The notes: generated by a model from the letters alone, not told the origin. Shown: positions 38,072 to 52,400, counted from the first letter of the stretch. The stretch is 64,000 nucleotides of DNA from Wuchereria bancrofti (GCA_005281725.1 SSBO01000003.1:8275621-8339620); one strand, 5' to 3'. Numbers and translations are program-made.

Positions 38072-40312
38072 CAATATAAATAATCAATAATTACAGGCCA
38101 ATGTACCTGAAATTGTCGTTAATGTGATTTATTACCACAATGACATGAAGCTACAATTAGGAATAACATCTAGCAATCAAAAGAATGAACAAATCAAAGT
38201 TTATAAACTTAAGAACTATAGCACTTAACAGCATAGCAATTTCATAAAATATAAAAATAACTGATTGTCAAATATAATGAAACTATGAAACCAAACGTTA
38301 ATTGCACAAAATAGCAAATATTAAGTACATAATCACATGAGTAATCTTTTTTCAAAAAGTTCCTCCTCCAAATATTACCCCAACAAAACATACGAATATT
38401 CTAAAAAAGGATGAAATACCGCTTCTTTCAAAAAATGCTAACTTCATAAATAACAAATCAGTGTTTTTTTTTTAAAAAAAAAATATAATAACTGCTATAT
38501 GAAACGTTTCCCCAATAAAATATTCCATTTTACGCAACTAACATTACTACTAGCACTACAGCATTATAATTAGAATTTAACAATTAATCTAACAAAATTT
38601 TCAATCTTTCTCACTTTACACCTACATTTCACTTAATTTAAACTGAGAATACAAATCTTTAGAAAGTTGTATTCAATAGTGTTTAATTTTCCGGAAAATC
38701 TTCCGGAAGTCAAGTACAGTCACTATTTAATGCTATTCATAAGTTGAGCATTTTAAGCAATACAACTGATAATTGCATAATTTGACATATTCATTATGAC
38801 CGTACACCACATAACGAAACAGACTCAGCCGTCAAATTTCGTCAGGCAGTAACCGGATGACTTATGTTAATGTGCGCGGGAATGGTTGCCGCGGTGGATT
38901 TATCCCGGGATACACTGAAGAGTTTACCAGTATATACAATCATAACTTCCCTATGCTTCTATTGGAATCATTAGTTCGTATTAGTCACCGAATTATACGA
39001 ATTTCCCGGTCTTTCGTGTAGTACATTACACGTATAACTTTCCGGAAAAAAAGACTTTTCCGTTTACGGGAAAATTTACGAATGTCATTTGCTATCAAAT
39101 TACTTTCGTTAGTCCACGGAAAAGTTCACGCTATTTGTTATTAAGCTATTTTCGTGAGTCCACGAAAAAGTTCACGTCATTTGTTATTAAATTATTCCCG
39201 TGAGTCTATGGAAAAGTTTACGCCATTTGTCATTAAATTATTTTTCGGTGGAAAAATAATTGAAATCTTGGAATGGTACCTCATGCACATACACGAATAT
39301 CAGAAAAGAAAGAAACATTCCAAGCGGACCAGTTGCGTTACACGTCAACCTGAAATGACACGTAGAGGCCAATATATTATATCCCCTAGTTAATTCCTCA
39401 AATCCTTTATAAACATAATATAGATTGTAAGAGCGCATAATAATGCATGCTTGCTGCAGGCCTGCATGTATGTATGTTTGTTTGTAAGTCTATCTACGCA
39501 CATCTGCATGCATGTTATGTACTTTAAAGTACAGTCTTGTAGTGAAGAGTAAAAGGTGAGAGTGATTCTCTACGTCTCTACGTATGTCTGTGCGTCTGTT
39601 TGCGCGCGTGCGTGCATTTGAGTGCACTTGTCCTTCTCTTGCGTTATATTTGTTTGCGCTAGCGTGCCTACTCTTCCGTTCATAGAGCACTTCCTTCCTC
39701 TGTTACATCTCCTCTTCATTTCTCTCAATTAGCTGCTTTAAATGATCTTTTCGGAAATATTCCATATATTATTTCCATATTTCAGTGTTTTTCGGTTCAT
39801 TTTGTTTTTCGGTTTTTATACATTCAGACATTTGCGCACGTCATACGTATCAAGGTATTACCTTACATGCAATCATACTGTATAAATATGATTGTCTGAA
39901 TCCTAGTTATATGAGATTATAACAAAGATTTGTTGCTATTATCACTAGTGAAAGGTTCTCGTTATTCGATTACTCCTCATTAATGAACCTCGTTCTGAAT
40001 TATACTTGAAGCAAAACATCGATGCTTCTAAATTACGCTTGTAAATATCATTTGCTTCTTTTTCTCTTTCAAATCCTATGTCTGAGATGTTTTTTGCTTA
40101 AAAATGCTGTAACTTCACCTTAGTTGAAAAAAAAGAAAATTCCTAAAAAAAAAAAAAAAAACAATGTAACACGCTGTTTTACGTATTATGTATTCCAGTC
40201 AGTAGTTGCTAGATATGAAGTTGAATATTTCGTTCTTCCATTCCTTCATTGTTGTATTTGAATCACTTAATCTAGTACATGTAACGACATTATTTTAAGT
40301 CTATAAAAAGTG
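38072..40312. other. Divergent intergenic region Tudor gene-SDHB
   Basis: 2.2 kb holding both promoters. On the minus strand an acceptor (AATTTCAG, near 38106) lies about 35 bases before the Tudor-gene ATG. Around 38820-38930 base composition becomes noticeably richer in G and C (GTGCGCGGGAATGG, GCCGCGGTGG, TCCCGGGATA), unlike the surroundings, which may mark a promoter. A 46-bp minisatellite follows (separate entry), then TG/CA-rich DNA at 39430-39670. Confidence 0.55.
39076..39260. repeat. 46-bp minisatellite, about 4 copies
   Basis: Units start at 39076 (49 bp), 39125, 39171 and 39217, giving an exact 46-bp step for the last three. Consensus approximates TTCACGTCATTTGTTATTAA, then ATTATTTTCGTGAGTCCACG, then GAAAAG. 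The flank 39040-39075 carries degraded halves (TTTCCGGAAAA, TTACGGGAAAA). Confidence 0.88.
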
Positions 40313-43300
40313 ATGATTCGGTGTGCATCCAATTTCTGTCGTACGGGAAATCTTGTAAGCCAAATTGTACGTTGCGCATCGTCAATACCACCAACAGGGA
40401 AACGTGTTAAAACATTCGAGATATATCGTTACGATCCGGAGAAGCCCAGATCACAACCGCGGTTACAAGTGAGCCTTTTTTTTCATCTTTAAAATCCAGT
40501 AACACCGAACTGTTTACTGAGTCTGAAGTAATCGGGGATAGCACTTTTTAGAGTGACTAAAATGATAAGATTCCGTGGGGTACTGCATTTTTGCAGATGC
40601 TTCGGAATGATTACCCTACCATTCTACTCATGTTATATCTGCAAATTGTCAGTTACAAATCTAGTGTATGCTTTTCAATATTTGGAAAATATATATATAT
40701 ATATATATTATCCAGGCTTCATCATATATAAATTAGTGTCAAATTATATCCGCAGCGTACAAAAATTTTAAAAGAGGTAAATGCTAAATCGAATTAACTG
40801 AATTTAAAACCGAAATTTTATTAGCGCTTATAAGGATTCGGTAAAGTGATCTTCAGTTGTGCAATGAATAATAGCGTAATTGCACATATGCCATGCGTTG
40901 TATACTTCGTATGTATTTTGTGAGTTTTATTTCAGAAATATGATATCGATTTGGATGATTGTGGTGCGATGATTCTGGATGTACTGATCAAAATCAAAAA
41001 TGAAATCGATCCAACTCTTACTTTCCGCCGTTCATGTCGTGAAGGTATATTGCATGTACTTTGAAGAATAAAACGTCTCGGCTTCTCAAAAACCGAATAG
41101 TATCAATTTTTCTTTGAAGAATTCGATTTTTGAAAAATAAGATAATGATGCAATGCTGGTTTCATATTTCGTTGCTCACTGAGGTATTTCTGCAGAATGG
41201 GAGTAGGTAGCCCAAAATAAGAGAAACAATTTTCAAAAAAAAGGTGTAGTTTAAATGAACTACAAATCTTTTTAGGTATTTGTGGCTCATGTGCTATGAA
41301 TATCAATGGTGAAAACACCTTAGCATGCATTTGTAAAATTGATGAAAATACGAGCAAAAGCACTAAAATCTATCCGTTGCCACATATGTTTGTCATTAAG
41401 GTAAGTTTTAGACATAGCTTGTAGCTCTTTGTTAAGACCAAATCGTGATCATAACGTGTACCGAGGAGTATTTGTAGAAATTTGCGATGTAATATGTCGG
41501 ATCCGAGTTTGATTATTTAAAACTAGCAATGACTTGTTTTGGTTAGATTTGTCAGAGCAAAGTAACAACTTTCCGCGTAAAACCAAAGGCACTGCTTTAC
41601 TTCCTCATCTTCAAGCTTATGACCCTACATGGTGCAGTGTTTCGATATTCCTATCTTTACAGAATGCTACAGTCGGATCTTTGAGAACCGTTTGTGAGAA
41701 TTAAAAATTGCTATTTCTGTGTATATAAGTTATGGAAATCTTAATTGATCAAATTGACGATAAGCTAAACTGTTTCTGTCTCGTTAATGACATGTCTTTT
41801 ATGTTGTAAATTTATATTATAAACTTGTCGCATAAGCTGTTGAAGTATAATCTTCAAGTGAAGCTCAGTCTTCGATTACCGTCTATGATTCATATTCTTA
41901 ATAGTTAATGATGTTGTTTGTCAGTTTGCAGGATTTGGTCCCGGATATGAACTTGTTTTACGCGCAGTATGCTTCGATTGAACCATGGCTAAAGAAGAAA
42001 AACAAATTCGTACTTGGTGAGAAGCAAATGCACCAAACAGAAAAAGAACGTGAGAAATTGGTTAGTAGATGAAAATTTAATTGGAAATTTAAAATTTTGG
42101 TTACTTCCACACTACTAAAACATCTTTTTTTTTCGTCAGCAATGTGATTAGAAATGTTGTTGTTCAGTTTCTGATACCAACCACTATGTTTAGGATGGAT
42201 TATATGAATGCATTCTTTGTGCCTGCTGCAGCACGAGCTGTCCGTCGTACTGGTGGAATGCCGACAAATATCTGGGACCAGCTATTCTTCTGCAGTCGTA
42301 CAGGTCTGCTTTTTCTACAAGATTCACTTCTTTCAAAATATTTGAGTGATTTTCTTTTTAGAGTTTTTAAACCAATCGAGCTCGATCGCAGTCCACATTT
42401 TAACAATGAACCGTGGTCATAAGAGTACTTTCAGTTATTTTTTAAAGCAAGTTTTAGGATAAATTTGGATTAGTTTTGCTGTTCTTGACTGTAGTACAGT
42501 CGGACATTCTCATTAAATTTGAGAAATGGATTTGAGAAAATTTATTAAAATTCAGAAAACTCATGGTATTTGGGCAATTAAATGATTTGGATTTATGGTA
42601 ATATTATTTTGGTATCTTCGACCATCATATATTTTGCTAAAAATATGGACTAACCATTAGTAAATAAGAAGAAAGTAATAGATTAAAAATGAGCATATAG
42701 ATAAGCATTATACTCATGAATATGACTATAAGCGGTTCTTAAACATGTATTTGAAAGTTATTTGACAAATGAGTGCTATATTGACATTTATCTTTGATCT
42801 ATAATTGAATGTCACTTGTGCGCCTAAAAATTAAGCATTCTTTTTTTGATGTTGATTGATGAGAACTATCATATTTCTTCTCTTTTTCTATTTGTGTAGT
42901 ACATAACTTTTTAGATGGATGATTGATTCGAGAGATGATTATGCTGAAGAGCGGTTGTCGAAAATACACGATCATTTTAGTGTTTTCAAATGTCACACTA
43001 TCCTGAACTGCACAAAAACTTGTCCGAAGGTATACATGGTTCCGTGTTAAAATTGATTTTCATTTCTATTTCTAAACTAATCATTCGCTTTTGAATTTCA
43101 TTATCTATCTATTTTATTCGGTGAAAGTTAATTAGAGATGTTGCAAGGCTTTTTAGATTTTCTACATCCTAATGTTTTTCCAGTTGTTTGGTAAATAAAT
43201 TTTTTTAGATTTTTTTTTTTTTTAAAAATTTTAGATTTTCTACATCCTAATGTTTTTCCAGTTGTTTGGTAAATATTTTATATTCTTTATTTCTTACTTA

Positions 43301-43534
43301 CGCTATGAAGTAAACCACGTAAAGGAGTGCACTGTACATATGTGACACGGAAAATATATTATATGTAAATGAAATAAATCTGTTGTGCAAGTAAATTTTA
43401 TTTATATGACATAATTTTACAAATTTATTTAATTTCAGCATTTGAATCCAGCAAAAGCAATTGGAGAAATCAAGAAACTCCTCACTGGTTTCGATAAAAA
43501 ACCAGCGCCTGTAGCTGCACCAGCCAATTTCTAA
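40313..43534 (+). CDS. sdhb-1: SDHB, succinate dehydrogenase iron-sulfur subunit
   Basis: Iron-sulfur subunit of mitochondrial complex II, carrying electrons from the SDHA flavin to ubiquinone (or the reverse, as fumarate reductase, in anaerobic worm stages). Exons: 40313-40468, 40936-41044, 41276-41400, 41932-42060, 42194-42303, 42915-43029, 43439-43534; 279 aa (human 280). The Arg/Ser-rich N-terminus ([15 protein letters not shown]...) fits a mitochondrial presequence. Ligands for [2Fe-2S] are in [20 protein letters not shown]; for [4Fe-4S] and [3Fe-4S] in [16 protein letters not shown] and [13 protein letters not shown]. The quinone-site segment PSYWWN and RWMIDSRDD are intact. The tail [14 protein letters not shown] is Ala/Pro-rich. 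All splice sites are GT-AG. Whether this is the adult or larval isoform of a two-gene set cannot be told here. Confidence 0.98.
43152..43275 (+). repeat. 78-bp-period partial tandem duplication in SDHB intron 6
   Basis: A 46-base block (TTTAGATTTTCTACATCCTA to TTGTTTGGTAAAT) occurs at 43152-43197 and again, apparently identical, at 43230-43275. It is separated by T-rich filler. Each copy contains TTTTTCCAG, a possible decoy splice acceptor. Confidence 0.9.
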
Positions 43535-45163
43535 ATCATATTTCAGTTTTATAAAAAAATGCACAGAAGCTGTATAGTTTATCTTTTGTTCTAATTTAAT
43601 AATTTATTGGAATGGAATCGACGTAGTCTAAAAAGTGTTAGAGGTGATGTACGTATTTATTTTTTCGGAATTTATGTGTTTATTTCTTTTTTTTGATTTC
43701 AGTGATTAATCTCTTTCATCATTCCGATAATTTTCTGTGGTAGATCGAATGGGTATTTTCAAAGCTAGATCTTTTCGTGTTCTTCGTCTAACGAATTTTA
43801 GCACAAAAAATTTGATACCGTTACTGTGTTAACATGTTCTTGATTTTATATGTGCATGTAGATATAATGAATTTAACTGATTTCATAGGTTTTTCGCATA
43901 ATATTAACTGAAAAAGGGGATGATTTTGTTTCCATTCAGTGTGCTTAGGATTTTATATTAGAGTGTTTAGTTGAATACTATGAGCGATGATGCAGCATTT
44001 ATAGCTGTTCATCCTTTGATACTGTGTGGTTGGTATTACGGGTTATTTCCAGTACTTAATATTAATATGTGAAATGAAAGATGAAGTTGACTGTTGCAGA
44101 ACTTAGCCTTCCTCCTTTGATGCCTTGGAATAGGTTTTTCTTTTCATCTAAAATTATTTCCATTCGGAAGCCTTCAAAGTTCCTGGAATTATTTTTTTTG
44201 ACATTTTTGTTACAGATTCTTTTTAATAGAAAGAAAGCAGTGTTTTGAAATAAAATAGTATAAATTTAATAGATTTATTCTAATTTTATGTGTTTGAAAT
44301 TCTCGATATTTCATAATATTTCCACTTAATCGCTCCAATATACACAAATCCATTAGATTTTATTTGCTAGAAAATGGATTTATAATTGGCAAATATAAAG
44401 TGAAAATATTTGGTGTCACTGTTTTCTTTAATTTCCTTTTCATTTTTGATTTATTAAAACATTTCGTGCATACCTGTATCGAAAGAAGGATGAGAGTGAA
44501 ATAAAGTGATATGAACACTTGATGTAATAATATCACATGAAAAAGTTTGGAACAAAATGCGCATTGTGTGGATTCTGACTGGAAATTATTGTGTCATGGT
44601 TATGCTTCTAAATATTTTAAAATTAATTTCCGTATACAAATTTTTTTCTTTTTTTAAATCGTAAAAATACGACAAAGAAGTAACCATAGCTTTTTCGTTC
44701 TCATACCTGCACGGTATTAAAGAGTTTTTTTTTTTCGAAACTTGGGGTTATCTTCAACCTTAATGAATTGATATAATGGATAAGGTCTTCATTTTACATT
44801 CTTTAAATTTGTTAAACTTTTATTTCTTGCCTTTAATTTTAATACCTTCTAAATCGGAGTAAAAACTTGTATATTTCTGTAGAAATAAACTTGAAAAAGA
44901 AAGACTAAAATGACGAGGATTAAAATGCAAGCCTGTCAATTAGATCTGATTAACTTCATAATTCTTTAAAAATACGAAAAGAACACATGCCAATTTCTAA
45001 TGAACAAAAAGACCGAAATTTTTTTACTTTCATCCACCGATTCTCTAGTTTTATACTTCAGTTTTTTATTTTATCCACATTGAATGAAAAAAAAAAAAAA
45101 ATACAAAGAATTTTGTAAAAAGGAAAGAAGTTATGAATTAGTGTTTTAATTGAGAAAGGTCAA

Positions 45164-45313
45164 TACAACAAGCTTAATTCAATCATTGCTTTTATTATAA
45201 TATTTTTATTTGTTAATTCCATTAAAGATAATGAATAATGTTTCATTAAAAATAATAAATAATTTGCTTCTTTTCATTTCTCATTTTTTTTATTTTTTAG
45301 AATATAATTTTCA
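45164..45313 (+). repeat. 150-bp duplication left of assembly gap
   Basis: From TACAACAAGCTTAATTCAAT to AATATAATTTTCA; identical by eye to 45327-45476 on the other side of the N run. Confidence 0.92.
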
Positions 45314-45326
45314 NNNNNNNNNNNNN
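45314..45326. other. Assembly gap (13 N)
   Basis: Thirteen consecutive N. The same 150-bp sequence lies on both sides, so this is probably an unmerged contig overlap rather than missing sequence. Confidence 0.95.
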
Positions 45327-45476
45327 TACAACAAGCTTAATTCAATCATTGCTTTTATTATAATATTTTTATTTGTTAATTCCATTAAAGATAATGAATA
45401 ATGTTTCATTAAAAATAATAAATAATTTGCTTCTTTTCATTTCTCATTTTTTTTATTTTTTAGAATATAATTTTCA
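45327..45476 (+). repeat. 150-bp duplication right of assembly gap
   Basis: Second copy of 45164-45313, then unique sequence continues. Confidence 0.92.
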
Positions 45477-45775
45477 ATATTGGTATTAAAAGAGACAAAT
45501 TCATCTTTTAGAAAAAAATCAAGCTTAATTTGTTTCATCCTTTGCATTTTCTTCTTTTATTTTTTAAAATTACCATTTCATTTCTGGTCATTCATATATA
45601 TATTCGTTCGTTCATTTCAATATCTTTTCAAGTAAATAATGAATAAATTCATTCAAAACGATAATGGAATAAATAAACTTGAAAGAAATGAAAAAAAAAT
45701 GAAATTTTTAAATATTACAAAATTATGCAATGAATATTACAGCTTACATTGCACAAATTATTGTTTTATTTGTTA

Positions 45776-45849
45776 TTAGTTATTATTATTATTGTTATTA
45801 TTACTTTATTATTACTATTATTTCATTATTATTATTATTATTGTTATTA

Positions 45850-45916
<67 letters not shown>

Positions 45917-45926
45917 TTATTACTAG
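45776..45926. repeat. (ATT)n microsatellite
   Basis: Imperfect then near-perfect TTA repeats, pure over about 45856-45915. They create spurious poly-Leu and poly-Tyr frames. Confidence 0.97.
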
Positions 45927-46787
45927 CTAAGTATTTATTATTATTAAATAAATTTTATTTTCGAGGAAATTTGATGAAAAGAAAAAAAAAAATGAATTGA
46001 TGCCATTCGATTACTAATTACATACAAATTTATGATTTCGTCAATTTCTCGCGATATATTTAATAATTTCATAACAAGATAAATAGAAATGATTGATTAC
46101 TATTTTTATCGTTTTGCTACAAAACATTAACGTTGTAAAATTAAAGCAGACAAATTTTCTGAAACTTTTTTAAAAAGATTAACTGAAAATTCAAGTTCAC
46201 ATTACATTATTTTTTCTTTTTTTTTTTATTTTTCATCTTAATTAAACATTAATTATAGGTTAAAATTTTACAAAATTCAGAAACATAATTACAATAATTT
46301 ATCAAATTGTTATGCAAGCAACGATACCAATAAGAAATGATTTATACAATTAATTTGCTGCAAATGTTATATTGTGAAAAGTAAAATTTAAATTTTAAAA
46401 GAATAAAATTTAAAATGAGATGCAACGAAAAAGCAATATGTTCACGTATATTATTAAAATTTACATATGCTGTTTATGTTTTTTTTTTTTTTTATTCTGA
46501 ATAAAAATTGCAATATTTTCTTATTATGCAACATTGCTGTAATATTTTTGTAAAAAATATGAAACGAAATTTTGTGATAAATTAACAAAGTTCCATACTT
46601 CTAACATTGCAAAATAATAAAAGTTCCGTTTTTCGTTTTTTTTTTTGTTTCAAATTTTTTTTTTTTTTGATTACTAACAAGTTTTGCTATTATATACTTC
46701 CGGTTCATTTCCTTTCCTTCTTTTAATTTCTCTTTATTAGCCATTGGTGATTTTTTTCGAATTTTTATCAGTTTTCTTGTGTTAATG

Positions 46788-46789
<2 letters not shown>

Positions 46790-46837
<48 letters not shown>

Positions 46838-46866
46838 TAATAATAATAGTAATAATAATAATAAAT
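46790..46866. repeat. (AAT)n microsatellite
   Basis: AAT repeats with two single-base interruptions (GATAAT, AGTAAT). Reverse-complement class of the 45.8 kb array, about 0.9 kb away. Confidence 0.97.
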
Positions 46867-49446
46867 AACAAAAACTAAAATTACAAAAATGCTGAAATAA
46901 TCTTCAATTTGGCATGATAAAAAAAAATTAAGAAGATAGTATCATATCAGTTTATCATCTAATCTTATCATTGCTTGGTTATTATTGTATGCCATTGCTT
47001 TATTATTCATAAATACAAATATAGTATGTGTTAAATTATTTAATATTCATAGTGTTTGTTGCTTATTTTATCTATCTTATCAGTACGATAGTTATTAATT
47101 GATAATAAATGATTTAGTGCATAAGATATAATCAAACTTTCCGACATATCATTTTTGTTGTTTATATTTGATAAGAAAAAAAGTGATAAGAACTTAAATG
47201 TTCTTTGTTACACTCAATGAGAATTATCAAAGAATCTACTCCATTGAATAATCGTGCCTTTATTACTTTAAAATTTTTGATTTTATTATAAAATATTGTT
47301 AGTCCTTTTTTTTTCCAATCTTTTCATTTATCTTTTACAAATTTTAATAATAATTTGTCATAAACGATTTCTTTTAGTCGAAAAGTTATGAGTAAATAAA
47401 TTATATTAATTATGATATGGCTTATTTATCATTTATACTTTCAAATTCTTACGAAATTCCAAAAATAAAACTTTTGAATTGAAATATTTTTTGAAAAAAA
47501 AAAACTTATCATATCACCATTTCGAAAATGATATGACTTAATCAGTAAAAAACAAATGTACCATTTTTTATAAAAGAAATTATTTCACTACATTATTAAA
47601 GAGATGTTTGATTTTTACTTTTCAACAAAGTAAAAGTAATTTGTTCATGTCAAATAGCTGTTTACCCTTTTTCATTTTTGATCATTTTCTTTTTGTTTCT
47701 TTTTTTTTTTTGCCTTTTTTTTCATTTTTTCATTCATCACCTCTATTTGTTCAAATTCTGAATTCTAAAAAAAGAAAGAAGAAAAGCTAAATTAAAATAC
47801 TTTCGAAAAAAAATGAATTATATGGAAAATGAAAATTGTAAGAAAACGAAAAAAGATTTTTGAATTGAATATTATTGTTTTTAATTCAAATTTTCTAAAT
47901 CTTTGCAGTAAATTTTGTTTGTAATAAATCATTTTACACATAATTCCTTAAAATTCATTTTTCAATTTCACAAAATTTATTTTTCAAAATGAAAAGAAAA
48001 TATTTTTCCTCACAATAAAACAAAATGTCTGCTAGTATCTGAAAAAAAAAAAAAACAAAAAACAAAAGTGAAAAGAAAAAATTTGAGAAAAACGAACGGT
48101 TTCTTCCTGTTTTTTTTTATTTAAGGTGCCAGAACGGCGCCAAATAAAATTGCCTTTAAGTTTTTGTCGCAAAAAAAGAAAAAAAATCTGATAATCACGA
48201 AATGCTAATTAAAAAATTTGCACTACATTAATTTCAAAAAGAAAAGAGAAACTGATGGTATCGATGAGAGGAAAAACTTTCAAAGGAAAAATTAATTAAA
48301 ATTAATTGCATGAAAATTAAAATCTATTTAATCGATAATAAAAGAAACTTAAAAGTTGAGGAAATAAACTAATTATTAATTAGCGATATTAATTAATGAT
48401 ATGATTATCAGATTTGTATATTTTATTTCTTTTTCTGATTTCATTTCCTTCACACAGTTACTTTTTTTTTTATCCTTTTTTTGTATAAAAAGAATATTGC
48501 AACAATTTTCTGAAACATATTTGAACAGCTATATTTGAGTATTCGAGTAATATGATTTGGAAATATGATTAATTTTTGAAATGTAATAAATTCGAAAATT
48601 TTTTGATAATAAAATTACAAAAATTTATCAAATAATTTTAGATAGTCTTAGCAATTTCTTATCAGTAATTCAAATTGTCTTAGCTGCTTAGTTTTTAAGC
48701 AATACTTTTTAATTATTTTATCAATTTCTTTTCTAATAATTTAAATTGCTTTAACAAATATAGTCAAATATTTTGTTTTCAAAGCATTAATATAGAGATT
48801 TCAAAAAATTCTCTGTTTTTTTTTCTACCATTACAATATTAATTTTTTTTATGGGAATGAAAAATTAAGTTTTCTCGGTTTTCTTTTTTTTTTAATTTTC
48901 CAATTTATTTATGTAATGAAACTGTTTACTTTTGTATTAAAATGATGTCTTTGTATGTTTGCGATGTTATCATCATTTTTTTTCCTTTATTTTTCAAACA
49001 TAATAAATGATATATTTAGGAAATTTTAAGAGAACGAAAAATTTTAGAAAATGCTTTTTCACTTTTAAATTCACTAATTATTAAGATCATTTATTTTTCA
49101 TCGAAAACTCATTTATACTTCGTTTTAATTTTTGGTTATTTTAATTCACTAGAAAATTACCTATATATTTCATTTGGAAAAAAAAGTTTACAATTCAATT
49201 TTAGAATTATTTATGTCTCATTAAAAGATTATTTATATTTTGTATTAAGAGAAAAAATATTTCACCTACAAATTATTTATATTCCATTTTCAAGAAAAGA
49301 AAATCATATTTCATTTTAAAATCATTATTGAATTAACTTTTTCATTTCTTTTTTTTGGAATAAAAAAGGAAATCAGTCATTTAAAGTTGACAGTTATTTC
49401 CAATTTTATTTTCCTTCAATAGAAAAACAAAAAGGTGAAATTATGG

Positions 49447-49489
49447 GGAAAGAGAGAAAGAGAGAGAGAAAGAGAGAGGGAGAGAGGAA
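49447..49489. repeat. (GA)n-rich purine tract
   Basis: Imperfect GAGAGAAAG/GAGAGAGG purine run of about 43 bases. Confidence 0.9.
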
Positions 49490-52400
49490 AACAAGAGAAA
49501 ATAATATGAATATTTTAGTTTAACATTGTTGACAATGAAAGTTTATATCATCTATTTCAAATTTTTCAAATTCGTTAACAACAATATGTTGTGACAATGG
49601 AAAAAAAAAAGAAAGAAAAAAAAACATGTCAGAAATCAGTCGAATTAATGATTTTTTCATAAATATTCAAAATTTCAAATGCATGAAAAATAGCTGACAA
49701 AAATAAGTTAAAATTTTAATTTTTAAAATTTTCATAATTATTCTTTAATAGCTAAATGGAACACATACACATTCATTGTCTTTTCATTAATAAAATATTA
49801 AATATTAATATTGGCAGGAAAATATTATTAAAAAAAGAAAAAAATTAATCAAAATTTTTATCAAAGTCTTAAAAAGATTTGTGCTTTATGCTATCAGTTA
49901 AGACTAATCTCTCATCATTAGTTTCTATTAACTATTAAATTGATATGATAAGGATTCGTTTAAATGATTATTATCAAGAATTAAAATTGATTATTTATTT
50001 AATTTAAATCAAATGTTGTCATAAAATTTGTCACTTACTCGATTATTAAATCCTTTAATTTTATTAATGAGAATATTTGTCAAATGTGTTATTCATTTGA
50101 CTTTCATAAAAAAAGTACTATCCAAAAAATTTACCTAAATTCTTATTGTTAAAAATTAAATTAACTATTTGTTTAAATGATTATATAATTAGGTTGAAGA
50201 TGAATAAAAATATAAATATCAACTGAAAATATATTTAAATTATGAATAATTATTGTATTTACTTTAACAAACTTTAACAATTTTTCAAATAATTCAAATT
50301 AATTAATTTTAAATTTGTTTTATTTTACACATATAATATATAATTTGCTTTATATTATAGGACAAAAGCGCATATCCACCAAATCAAAGTTATTTATTAT
50401 TATATTATATTTAAAATTTAACAAATACGGCACTTACTGGAATACTTATGTCTGTTGGATATAACTGCTAACAAAAATTGAAAAACTTTTAACAATGAAA
50501 AAAAAAAACAGTTAAAGTATCTGACGAAAGTTACATAAGTTAAAAGTTATAAGTAATTTTATCCAGGAGTAATTATTAATATTTTAACACAATTAACTTT
50601 TCTTTCTTTTTTTTCTACAAATATTAACTGTAAATAATTAAATATACAATTGATTCCAGTATTATAATGTTAATAAAAATACTGTAAAAGAAAAAAAAAT
50701 TTTTTTCTTTGAATTTTTTAAAGTTTTGAGTTAATTTTTTTTTTTTTGTCATTTTGCCAAGATTATCAATAATACTTTGCAATGTTATTTTTTAAATTTT
50801 AACTTGCGCATCATCTATTCAGCAGATGGCAAAACTTGCATATGGCCTAATCATCAGATCCAAAATTAACTTATCACTTATTTAACAGTTGTCAAAGCTT
50901 GCTTATCAACAATCATTAAATGTTAAAGCAGTTAATAAATGGGAGGAAAATTTTTTTTCACATTAGTCATTTAGATAAATAAAGTTTAAAAGGTCAAATT
51001 ATTAAAAGTTTAAGAGAAAAAAAAATACGAAGAATAAACTTGTTCCTTCCTTTTCGTGTTCATATTGAAATAAAAACCCAATAATTACTATTACTTTTTC
51101 ACATTGATGACAAGGTCATCATATCCTTGAAAAGATGACAAAAGATGGTACAAATATATTTGTCTTTTATTATAATGACTTTAAAATTGAATTTAAAAAT
51201 TAATTTTATAGCTATTAAAAGGAACTAAAAATGACATTTGCAAGTAACTCTTTTTCTGTAATGATTTTGAAAATTAAAATTAATTTTTTGTAGTTTTAAA
51301 AAATGACACAAATGCATTTAACCTTTGTCTATAATGATTCTGATAATTTTTCTCTACAAACATTAAAATTTAACCAAAAAGTTTTTACTTTTTTTTTAAA
51401 AAAATAAATGCTATAAACAAACATCTAATAAAATTATGATTAGAAAAAAAAATTTTTTTTTTAAATATTATACTTCTTAAATAAACAAAAATAATGGTAA
51501 ATATTTACTGCTAAGCATTAATTTAGTATTGATTTAGAATTTTTAACAGTACTTGCACTGATAATCAAAATTTAATAAATAAAATTAAAATTAAATTAAA
51601 TCTGAGCAAAAATATGACGCATTCAAAATGGTAGCAGCAAATAAATGTTAAAAAATTTACGATTTCTCTGGAATTTCTTGAATGAATTTTCTCATCATTT
51701 ACTGATGGGACAAAATAAAAACTACAACTTACGTCAGCATTTGAAAAAAAAAAGGAAATTTTTAATATTAATTACCAAATAATAAATTTAATTAACAAGT
51801 AATGAATTTAATTTATAAATAAATTAAGCAATAATTAATTGTTCATATGCCGTTAATTAGCAAATAATAATGATAATATCTTGTGAGGCTTTAGGATTTT
51901 TAAAAATTCTTATGTAAATTATTTTAATGATACTAAAATTTTATCAATATTTAATTTTAACATCTGATAACAGTAACCATTTTAATAGTTATTAATAATA
52001 GTCTATGATATTATTTGGTAAGATGTATGATTTTTTTGATGTTGAATTTGAAATATTTTCTATTTAATATTTGAAGTGAAAGAGTAAAAGGTGATTTTTT
52101 GATAATTTTAAATTTTAGATTTTTTAAAATTTTATCAAATTACTAGGCATGAATGTATAAATAAGTGAATATAGAAATAAAGAAATAAACAAGTAAATAT
52201 ATAAATAAATATAAAAAAATCAATAAATAAGTACAAATGAATACATAAACAAGTAAATATAAGGGAATAATATAATTAATTATAGAGGAAAGAAATGAAA
52301 AAAAGAATTATTTTAAGAATGAACAAAAGTTCATATTATGAGAGCTAACAATAAGTTCCACTTAATTCTGAGAGCAAAAGAAAAAAAGAAATTTATTGTT

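Noticed and set aside
39154..39690. Open frames over the minisatellite and the TG-rich stretch, both strands
   Set aside because: Driven by the 46-bp repeat and alternating TGTA/GCGC composition; no family resemblance or splice support.
45730..46000. Open frames of poly-Leu and poly-Tyr
   Set aside because: Generated by the (ATT)n microsatellite.
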